64,000 nt of DNA from Phoronis australis (Eukaryota; Phoronida; Phoronidae): contig NMRA01000013.1 in assembly GCA_002633005.1 (NCBI GenBank), forward strand, positions 826,374 to 890,373, written 5' to 3'. This document shows positions 40,601-52,600 of the stretch, in pieces (within the stretch, counting starts at the first letter, position 1; every line of letters begins with the position of its first letter). The notes beneath the pieces are model-generated. The model had not been told where the DNA came from. It ran no database searches and saw nothing but the letters and a program-made list of their open reading frames with translations. A program made the translations under genes and the position numbers.

Positions 40601-43600
40601 CAAATTAATAAACCATTAATAGTATTATAACTGCACGTGATCTGGCACGTTGTACCAAACATGCACAGGCCGCTCTGGTGGGTCCATTGAATAGATCACC
40701 AAGAACTATTCTTATACTTTATTAATATATAGTTAAAACCGAGCTGAGGAGCTGCAGACCTGACTCAAGGGTCTACCAGTGTGGCCCAGTAGGATACAAA
40801 CCCACAACCAAACTATAGCCAGGGGAATTGAGTTTAAAATCAGTCAACCGTAATTAGAACAATTGACTATTGTCGCCCTCAGTCCATGACATGGCGTTGC
40901 TTACTTAAGTTATTCTGGAAAACCAATTTAACAAACTTCATTAGCACGACTTGGTAACCAACTTCCACTACATAGTCCATCCATCATTCTCTATCTAATT
41001 CTTATGCCTTATGCGTATTAACTTTAATCCACAAATCTGCAATATAAGAAAATATCTCCACATCTTGTCAACACAACCACACATGCAGAATTGCATTAAT
41101 TTTCGTTTGACCCAACTATGGCGGTGGAATAAGAAAGAGACGTACCCTTTAACTCCGCCACCTGATCAGCGTGCCTCCTGGCTTCCTTCTGCGCCAAAGC
41201 TAGCTGTGTCTGGAGTCTGTCCGTCTGTTCGTCAGCTGTCGCAACGCGAGACTGAGCATCGACTAGATCTCCTGCGATGAAAGTAAATTTGACAGTTGGT
41301 CAACGAAGAAAGGTTCATTTCCGTTTACTATCTGAGTGAGTGAGTGAGAACAGAAAGTTGGGGGGTTATTCAGAGGAAGGAAACGGGTCCCTGGTCACAA
41401 CCTGAATGCACACAGTTTTCTAATACATGCGTTATTTCAACAGCACAACAGAGTGTAACTCTAGTTTCTCGTAACAATAAGGTTACTGATACAACTACAA
41501 CTGATCTGGCATGTTCGAAAGGTGGGACAGACTATAAGCAAAAAAATTGATGTAATTACTACTCTACATCCAATAGATTATGGGCAAGAATACTAGTCTC
41601 CAAAGTCAAATGGTTCTTTACTTTGGTATTTTTCAACTTCTTCGTCTTTCCTTCTGGCTGTGTCCTCTGCTTCTCGTAATAAACCTGCAAAACATCACCA
41701 TGGTTACGGAAACCTTAGACATGAAATCAGCACGAAAAGGCATCAATGAATCATTCAATGCACAGAACCATGATGGGACATAGCTAAGATCGCGTAGGAA
41801 CTTGTCGACAAGTCTCACCATTTAGCCAAATATCTAGAACACTATAGAGTTTAACTCGGTAAAAGTACAAAGTCATACTCTCTGACAGTAAAAAAGCCTG
41901 TTGAACTTGATTTTTAACTTTAAACCAATCAGCCATTAATTGGGACACACATCTCTGGGTTTGGCGAAATTTAAAGAAACAAAAAAACACAAGATACATC
42001 CGTTACAAAAGAATGTTGTTAACAACATGACCAAACTTCACTTGGATCAAATGTTCAAGATGAAATCTCAAAAATGCCGTTACAATTTTCTAAAAACATC
42101 ATTTCATTTTCATTTTAAGCAATATTTATTCATGAGAACCATACCAGTGGTACACTTTGATGGACCCTCACGCAAATAAGGAACATATTTTAAAACAATT
42201 CTGAATAGAATTTTAGAGAATAGCTTAGCATCTGAAACTTTCACACGAATCGGATAAACCATTTCCAAGGTATGATATTCCAAAGTCAGCCAAATTTGAA
42301 CATTTTTAAGGTCTTACACAAACTTAACTTATCAAACATCCTAAATCTATTTACCTGACAATTTCAGTTTGTGTCTATCATTAATCACACACGAGAATAT
42401 TCCATTGTTAAAAAACATAAGCGTTTCGAATTGTGGGTATGTATTGATGAAGCAGATTTTGTTCTGTCAAATCAAAAATGGTGAAAAATGCATATTATCC
42501 TTCAGTTTCAGAGTTCTCAAGCAAAATCACCATCCCAAATTCAGGAATTTTTATGATAATTTCATTCATAGGTATTTTGAACTGCAAGTCATGTCACTAA
42601 GAACTAACAATCCTGCATCAAAATCGCAACACATCTATCACGAATCTCACCGTTCAGTCTATCGATCTCCAGCTGACATCGTGCAACTTCCTGTTGATTG
42701 TCTGCGCCAGGCTCTCTCTGCTGCAGTGTCTCCACCTGTTGTTTATATGATTTTAACTCGCTCTCCAATGCTGCGATTTCCACTGCAACACAACAGGACA
42801 CACGTACCACACACTGGCGAACGTAACTGAAGGGACAGTATCGAGTTTAGGGATGAGGAACGCATTTTAAGGATGACTGTTGGATGGGACAAACTTCTTG
42901 AAGTTATTAGCTTTGGCCAGAGCAATAAAACAACAAAACCTATAGTATTTTTGTGATTTCTACTACAAATCACCAATTCACGCACACATTTGCTGACATC
43001 AAGGTGGGTGACTTCACCACTTCAATATGCTCAAAATACTGCGCCATTTATCAAGAGTGGCCAGCTCCACCAACAGAGTCATACTGAGACCTCGGGGGTT
43101 GCAAGTTTGATTCCATGCTCAGGTCAATTTTAAAACATCATTTTGTTTGCCTAATAATGTCCCTATAAATGTGCATATAAATACGCCATAATGAACCAAC
43201 CCAGAGTAACACAGTGACACTTGTTTGTGGCAATGTTCGACCAGGATAGGATGGCGTACACTAGATTTTGTAATACCATATTCGTCCTAATAAGCGCCTA
43301 GGGCGCTTACAGAATTTTGTTTCAGGATGGGGAGCGCTTAATATGGCTTAAAGTGGTCGAAACCCGGTCTCCGAAACGGGTGAAATCTTAAGCTAGGATT
43401 TGTCAAATTTACGCTCTGTAACCTATGACAGACTTACTACAAAATTATGGTCTATTGCTATCAAACTACGAAGTTATATTATGATCATTTTTCAGAAAAT
43501 TGAGCTAAATCCCAGGAAAAAAACTCGTCAATTGAGGCGTCGCTACCACGCGATCGTCAATAGGGCAACTTGAATTCTTGAATAAAAATATAGTTTCGAC

Positions 43601-46600
43601 TCAACAAATTACCTGAAGTCCTCTTTAAGTTTTCCAAATAGTGTCCCCAAGATTTTTAAGTTCCTGTGGAGTCAGTATTAACTGCATAGAAGTCCAAATC
43701 TGAGCTAGATCGTTGCCCGCAACACGAGAAAATTTCTGAATGAACACACGTTTTTGTCACGTGACGTTTGTTTTGAAGTTTGTCTGCGTGTGAGTGAGTG
43801 AGCGAGGGCGTGTGAGCTCATTTGCCAGGGTAAAGGCAGTGTAACGATCTGGGTGTTCATTGTAACTAAAGAAATTAACACATTCTAGCAGTAAATCAGA
43901 ACATTTTTTTCGGCACTTGTCGATATCATCTGCAAAAAACGTTTGAGAATTGTCTCGGTGAGTCGGCAGATGACTGGATGTGTGACAGTCCAATAACAGT
44001 TATTTTCCAGGAGATTTGGGGGGTGTAAGGGAGCGGACGTGCTGACTATCAGTGGGTTATTTTGACTTTAAAAACACCAATTATGATTAATTAAATAATC
44101 CGTTGAAAATAACGCACACGTTTTTATGGTATTAGAAATTTTCTGATATTAGTGCCAAAATTTATTTCTTGCCGATGCTATGCTACCCATATCTTGAATG
44201 GATAGTTCCCAATACTAATGTTTTCGATGACAGGTATGTAGCGCGCGCTTCCTCGCCACGTGCTTTTAACATCGATCAAGTTTTTATTAGACTTCGATTC
44301 GCAGTTTTCCTGTGTACAAAGTAATTTGGATTCCTGTTGAGAGAGAAGATACAATACAATCCCTTTGACAAGTACGCTGCGTCTGTTCTGAAAGGGACAC
44401 GTTCCTCGCAAGATCAGCAAAACGTGCGTTCGTCTTGAAGCGCGGCGGAAGTTCGAAGTTTATAGTCACGGCTAAATACCGACATAGCGGTGAGGCTCGT
44501 GGTCTACAAATTCCGCGCACAATGATTTTTTCAGGACTGTTGGATCTTATTGATAAATTGAAGATGTTACTGTAGAATTTTAAAACTGTAGGAAAGGCAT
44601 TTTTCGCATGCGGACGGCGTTCATGGACTGGGCGCTTATTTTAGATAAGTCTAAAAATGCGTGGGGGGCGCTTTGAGGGCATGGGTGCTTATTAGGGCGA
44701 ATACGGTATTTCTGTTATCGGTCAGTGTACCAGATAACTCAGTGGACAAGCGTCTGCAATGATTACAGCAGGTTTCGAGTTCGTGCCCCAATCAGTAAAA
44801 AAGCCTTCTCAGACTTGAGTTTATTACAAATGGCGTGACCTGGCCAACAGGGGGCGCATAAGAGACCATCAATAATTAGAAGAAAAGAAAAAATTGTATG
44901 ATTTACCAAATCGTATTTCGTTGATAAACGGTACAGCTATGGGGAACAAATAACGTTTACTACCACACATAACAACACTCACGTCGTAACTGTGATGATA
45001 AATCATTACTTTGACCGCTCTGTTTTTGGGATTCTTCTAACTGAACTGTAGAAAAATAAAGATGGATACAAACATAAAATAAAAACACAAACTTGAGCTC
45101 CACAAAACTCATTTCTTGAGTACAGAAACACATTAGCTGTCAGTACAAAACCAAACCATGCTGTTATGAACAGAGCAATGACAATTGGATTCTAATACAC
45201 AAATTAGAAACAAAAGTTAAAACAACATTGATTACTACTAGGGGATTTAAATGAACATCCATGCCAACCACAGTGATTAAAAACAACGCAACAAACATGG
45301 TTGGCAATATAAAAGTCAAATTTTGAAAAAACAGCACCATAACTGACCACCACCATAACTGACCACCAGCATAACACAAACGGAGTTTTGAATTTTGTCC
45401 CTTAATTTTCTGAGTTTTGAATTTTTATTCGTCTTAATTTTCCCCAAGAAGCCTTCTATCAACGAATACAGTCACCATTAACTTAGGATTGGACAACAGA
45501 TCACATGACCACTTACGCTTCAGGTCGGACATAGTGTTCTCCATAGCCTGGTTCAGACGCACATCCGACTGACGGAGGTTCTCTAGAGTTAGCAACAACA
45601 AACAGAACGTGAAATCACAAAACGTAACTGAACTGGAAACAAAACGGCATGCCAAAAATACAGCAACATTTTGCATAATGGTCAGATTGAGGGTTGACAC
45701 AAGTCGGACAAATGTATAAGAAAACTAAGTTACGGGGACTTTTCCGTAAAGGAAAGAAGTTAGGAGGTACTTTAGGTCATGCACTGATTATGTAACATTT
45801 CGATAATGGTTCAGGGTCAAGAGCATGGGAATCCAAACAATTGATTTCATCCACAGGATGTTGAGAATTGGCCATCTGATATGAAGTTGACACAAAACGT
45901 GTAATGTTCTAAGGTGAACATGGTACAAACTTTTTATCAATCGTTTTGATTAGACTTCTGAAGAGATTGCGATCAGAAATCTACCTATCACACAACCCTA
46001 CTTCTACTTGAATATTCTCGGATCAACGATATATCAAATATGTTTTGGAATGTTTGTAATAAGAAATTCTACAAATGAATAAGTTGAGCAATGACATGAT
46101 AAAAATCTCAAGTTTTTGGAAACTTTTAAAAAATAAAACTTTAAAAGGAATACCTGGAGATTATGCTTAGATGTGTGAATTCTGTTTAAAAGCAATGTAA
46201 CAGAAATGATAAAGCCACAAAGTCAACAGGCGCAACCAATGAGTCACATTAAGACAGTGATCATGTTTAAAACTACCTTCTAATGCCGCCACCCTGGCGA
46301 TGTACATTACAACTTCCATCTGAGCTTGCTCCAGTTGACCTACAGGGGGCAGTGAGAAAAAAGCGGTATGAAGTAGTTGCATTCTGACATTTATAATAAC
46401 ATGAAACTGAGCAAAAGCAGTACCAGGCTCAAGTGTTTGTGCGCTGCAAATGAATTCGCAAGGGCCACAGCAATGTGACTTAGCAACTTGATGTGAGCTC
46501 TTTGCAGATTCCTCAAAAGACTTTCCACAGGAAGACATTAGCTAAGCACAATTTAATCAATATCCTGAGACAAACACGAGTGCCACAATCCATGTTTTGG

Positions 46601-49600
46601 AGACACCCATATGTACCACAATCCATGTTTTAGAGACACCTACTCTGTAGCTGCTCCACCTTTTCCCTGCTCTCCTTCAATCGTGATTCCGACTCTTCAA
46701 GCTTGGCTTTGTATTGCTCTATTTGGTCGCGAGTCTCTTGTAGTTTGTCTGAAAATACAACACGACACAACATACACTCATGTAGTGTTGAAAGTCTGAG
46801 AAGCATTGCCGAATTTGTAGCGTTCGAACAAATGAAATAAAACATTGTGATTGGGTCTTAATTCATTAAGAAGCTGTCCGATTCTAGACGATCTCACTCA
46901 CTTGCAATGAATGGTGCCTGTGCCTTCTTAGGGGTATTTTTAATTTTTTGGGTCGCTACTCCTTTTTGGCAATGCATCAAGCAGCCAAAACTAAGGTTTT
47001 GCAGAAATGATTCTGATCTTGAGGGAAATTTTTGAGTCATTGGAGGGAATTTTTGCAACTGAGGGGATAATTTTGGATGATTTTGTAATTATATTTCATA
47101 GGGAATGGGGACGATAATCAAGGCAGCGAGGACGCTGTATTGGCATACACTTCACCACCAGTGGCTAAACTTTTTTTTAATCATATTATGTGTTTAATAC
47201 CTCCCAATGAAAAGAGGAAGGTTGGTTTCAAATTATGGCAGTCAAGTTACTCATTCCAACATTATATTCAAAAGTAACAACCATTCTAGACAACATATTT
47301 TGGCCACTAGACAACAAAATTCTGATAAATGTAATGGGTTGTTTGACTTCAAATACAAATAACATTTCAAAAAGAAATGCACTGCCCTTCACAGAAAAGG
47401 TGCGCTGGTTCTACCGAGAACAAAAAGCTTCATTAATCACTACAAAGAATCCATCATCTCAAAGACCAGGCATTGACCTAACATGAACTCTTGACCTCAA
47501 TACACAAATGACAGAATTATGCAGTGTACCTTTCAATTCCTCTTTTTCTATTATAGCATCAAAGTTATCGAGAGATTCAGTTTCCTCTCTATCACCTGTA
47601 AAAAAAGTCAAGGAAAGAATAATATCGCTATTTGCAGAGGTTCGTAACCGATCCAATTTCCAGATGCAGATAATTGACAAAATCAAAATTTTGTGAATAA
47701 CTATAATACAGACACAAGCCAGCTGAATTGAGATGAATGAGGCTATCTGCACACATGTTACACATAATGACGAATAGACACAAATGACAATGCTGAGTCT
47801 CAATTAGGGCGCTATGTAAAGGGGAATGCGGGAAAATGTGCTGTGGGCCCTCATTTGGTTACCCTTGTTAAAATGTGCCGTGGGCCCTCATGGGGTTACC
47901 CTTGTTAAAATGTGCTGTGGGCCCTCATCGGGTTACCCATGTTAAAATGTGCTGTGGGCCCTCATGGGGTTACCCTTGTTAAAATATGAAAATATAAAAA
48001 TTCTTTAATAGCATCTTTGAAGCAGCACCTTTATAATGCTCTTCAAAAACTTAAAGATAGCCTGTATCAGTGATTCCATACCTTTGAAGCAGCACCTTTA
48101 TAATGCTCTTCAAAAACTTAAAGATAGCCTGTATCAGTGATTCCATACCTTGATCATTCTCTGCCACGTCTTCAATGGTCTCCTTGGCGACCGATGACTC
48201 CGTCGGCGAAGATGACGACTCGCTATTGACCCGGTTCTTCAACTCCTCCATACGACTCCTCATCTGTGTCAGTTGTTGCCCTGCGAAGTCGTTATCTGCC
48301 TGCAATGCCTCGACGCGTGCCGACAACACGCCTTCCTCTTTAATCATCTCATTCAGTCGTTCTTGAATCTCCGCATTCTCTTGCGTAGTCTTCATGAGCT
48401 CCTCCTCATGTTTCTTTTCAGCGTCCTGGTGAAGACAAGTCACTCAATACAAGTGGCCCTCATTTTCCGCAATGAAAATGAATGGAATTTATGGTGTGTG
48501 ACTTTTTTCAAAGCAATGACATGTCAGTATCAGATCAAAAATTCCAACATTCTTTAGTTATTAATTACCAAAAACTAATTAAGAATCTAAGCTATTTAAT
48601 TCGACATAAGCTGGTTGCAAATCTATCGTGTTCCAGCAGACTTGTTCAAGTAATTGCTCATGACTCTGTGGTGCAGTGGTTAAAGTGCTGGACCAATTAT
48701 CTGTAGTTTCAAATCCTGCCACGGACAAAAAAATCACAACATGAGTGTACCACATATCCGTGCTCTTACTTCTAACAACGCGGGAACACCTGACGATGGC
48801 CGGAGAATAGACCAACCGAAACATCATGACAAGAGGTCGGTGTACATAGACCAAGAGATTTTAATAATAGTAACATCTAGGAACACTACATTCCCCCAAC
48901 TTACTGCCAGTGTCTGCTGCTTTCAATATCTAGGAACATTACATTCCCCCACTTACTGCCAGCGTCTGCTGCTCTTTCAACATCTAGGAACACTACATTC
49001 CCCCACTTTCTGTCAATGTCTGCTGCTCTCTCAGTACATAGGACCACTACATTCCCCCCACTTACTGCCAGCGTCTGCTGCTCTTTCAATATCTAGGAAC
49101 ACTACATTCCCCCACTTTCTGTCAGTGTCTGCTGTTCTCTTAGTACATAGGACCACTACATTTCGCCCAGTTACTGCCAGCGTCTGCTGCTCTTTCAATA
49201 TCGAGGAATACTATATCCCCCCCACTTACTGCCAGCGTCTGCTGCTCTTTCAGTATCTAGGAACACTACATTCCCCCACTTTCTGTCAATGTCTGCTGCT
49301 CTCTCAGTACATCGGACCACTACATTCCCCCCAGTTACTGCCAGTGTCTGCTGCTCTCAATATATAGGACCACCACATCCCCCACTTACAGCCAGTGTCT
49401 GTTGCAGAGTCTGAATCTCCTTCAACTGCTCGTCATGTTTCTCGGCCAATGTCTGAAGCTCCGCTTGCGTAGTTTCACACATGGTTTTCAGGTGGCTGCA
49501 CTCGTCTTCCGTGTTACTGAATGAGTTCTATAAAAATAATTTATGACACACACCTATTAATAATAAGAGGTTGCTTTAACACAACTTTCCTTTGGATAGA

Positions 49601-52600
49601 CTGCATGTTATACATCCCAATCTGCATTTGTTGATACTTATTTAACTAATCATTATATAAACCTCCTCATTCTCTGGTTCACCAGTCACCAAGAGTTTTA
49701 GTTTGACTTAGACCTTTAATGCTGTCATAATCATTATCATTTTACTTATTCATTGGGTGCAAACTTTGATTAAACTTTCCCTGAACTCAATACACTAAGC
49801 GTAAAATAAGTTATGTTTGCTATGGAACAAATTCTAATTAGGCTCATGAATGTAACAAGTGAAAAGTTGACTGCTAGATTACACTTCGGATCAACAATTC
49901 CTAAACATTCCTAACATTGACATAACTACATTCAACCGTAAGGTATCAGAGATAAGTAAAACTTAAAAATAGACTCTAAGAAAACAACACCAATCTGACA
50001 GTCGGGTAAAACACACCTCAATTTCTGAGAGTTTGCGTACAGCCTCCAACTTTTCTTCCAGAACCTTCCGGAGTGATTCCTTTGCCGTGTTCTCATATTT
50101 ACTCTTGTCTTCCTGAAGCGCTATTAATTCCTGCCGCAAGCTGTCTTCAGTTTGGTTCTATGGGGTAACAGTAGCCAAGGATAATAAGTCAAGAAAGCTG
50201 AATTTTATGATCAGATAGCAACTAGTACTGAATATACATCCAATGAAAACTACATTCACTCTGAATATGTTCTCATTTAGTGTGAGACCATTTGGACGCT
50301 TTAGACCCAATCAAATAATATTGATCTAGCAGAATTAAACAAAACATCCTCAAAACGTTCATACCAACAATGACAAGTACACAAAAGCCATCTCCATGAG
50401 AATTACTCCAGCTTTTAATTGAAGAACCAACACACCTTAGAAGTGATTAACAGTTGATTCTCGAGGACCTCCAACCGTGAAAGCAGACGATCTTCGTCCA
50501 CCATCGCCTGCCAGCCGTTGTCAGACGACTCCTGTGTTGTCTGCACTAGGCGTTGCAGCGTGGCTAGTTTCGTCTCCAGCATTTGCTCACGATGAAGAGC
50601 TTCCTACAAAATATAACGGAAAAGATACTAGAGAAAACTGTGGAAACATGTAATTTTAGATCTGTAGAATTAGGTCAGAAGAACAGCCACCAATTCTTAG
50701 TCCCTTTAACAGCATTGAAACTGGGTGCAAGTTTCTCTGGATTTGACTCTGGGTTGTTCACATTTTGCTCTTGTTGGCTGTTGAGTTTACACAGTGATTT
50801 GTGCCCAGAATAAGCTGATGTGGTGCAATTTGCACTACCTGCCGGCTGAAGCAGAGCAAACTGGTGTCAAGTTGATCTGGAATAATTCTGGTTTATATGA
50901 ACTCGCGTACATGGAAAACTTGCATCCACTTTCAGCATAATGTATAATAAAAATAATCGTCTGATGTTTACTGTTCATGTCCAGCAAGCAACAATCGATT
51001 GCTTTCGATGAACTTTCAAATATCCCGCAACGTGATTGGTCAATTATTTAATGAAGTCTCGAGTACGGTTTGGAGGTCATGGGCCCTGATATTCATGAAT
51101 TCAAGAAGGCACAAACCTGTAAATACTGGGAGAGTTGGTAAAGCTCTTGAGACTGAACCGCTGTGCCCTGTAAAGTGGAGTAGGCACTGTTGTCGGAGAA
51201 TCTGAAGAGAAGAACACACATGGTGAGACTAGCTGCTTAATATGTGGCTAATGGACGGGCATCTTAACGCTAGTCATCAACCATTAAAGATCACATACAG
51301 CAGAGTCCGCTTAATGTCATACCCTTGGTTTCGACGTATATCATAATAATAAGCAGCATATTCCATCCATTAAGTGGATTTCGACTTGGCGGTGATTAAA
51401 ACCAGTCTTTTTAACTTATGACGACAGGTGGACAGAAAACAACTGATTTTTAACCCCAGAACCAAGATCAGATAATGCAAATAAATAAGATGAGTTTGGT
51501 TACTTTTAGATGGAAAAGCCAAGGCAGACATGCTAATGAGCAGGCGAGAATGAATTTTGCAGACTTTAAGCTGCTGACTAGTCAGCTGACCTACAAAGTG
51601 GTACTCTTGACTTGGTCTGTGACATAACTCCCAGACAAATCAAGCAGACATGGTATCGTAATGAGAGTGCGGCAATCTAGTTGCCTCTACAATCAATTTC
51701 TGAAGGTGAATATGCACTCGTCGGTCATGTTTATTTTGGGACTGATATTGACGGCCATATCGAGATCTTGATATAATTGAATGAGTTTAAAAAGCATTCA
51801 AACCTGTTCCAAGCTTTAGCGACGATGGAACTTATAAAATGTAGGAGGAAGTACAGAACACACACAAAAAGTAGCAGTTCACAAGCTGAAGTGTTAAACA
51901 AAGTAAAATTTCAATAAAATCACAACAATTTCCATTTCTGTTACTGGCAATGAATACAAATAAGACCATTGCTCCAACAGTCTTCTTTTGAAGAGGAGCT
52001 AACACAATGGCAGTTTTCAACAACTGAAGCAGTTTCTTAGGAACAATTCACTGACCAAGGAATTCAAAGCGCTTCATCAGAGAAAAGCGAAAACAAAAAC
52101 AATCCTTACAATCAACAACTCACAGATCCAAGTTTTTGATTGGCTGACGTGAGAAAATTTAAAAAAATTCAGACCATATTTTTTTTAAATGAAGAGACTA
52201 GAAACAGGCACTCGTAAACACGACTACTTCGTTCAAGATTTGCATTTTTTAATTCAATGTAGCACACACTTTGTAATGCCAATGTCAGACTTACTTGGGC
52301 TTTGCCTCTGTTCCATTGGGATGAAATAAGGTAACAGTTGCAATGATGCAGCCATGCGTGACTGAAATACAAGAGATGGGTAAGACTTCCTTGTACAACA
52401 CATCTACAAATGTCAACATGTCTACAAAAGTCAACACAGTTAAGTACGCCATACTACGATTACAAACAAAAACAATGCATAGTGCATTCATTACTAATAT
52501 CAATTGGCCTTTTTTTTGCTAATCAGGAAGTGTCAGCAATGCCACTGATCATTAATCAATAATACAAGCTTGGCTGCATTACAATGACTATTTGCATATT

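Noticed and set aside
42369-42830. Plus-strand 153-codon frame
   Set aside because: Its second half is antisense to SLMAP exon 14 and the first half is intron.
48661-48736. Functional tRNA gene
   Set aside because: A and B boxes are present, but the acceptor and anticodon stems do not pair and there is no clean terminator; better explained as a SINE head.
48741-49367. Plus-strand open frame of 208 codons
   Set aside because: Made by the exon 7 donor minisatellite; the peptide is just the repeat translated antisense.
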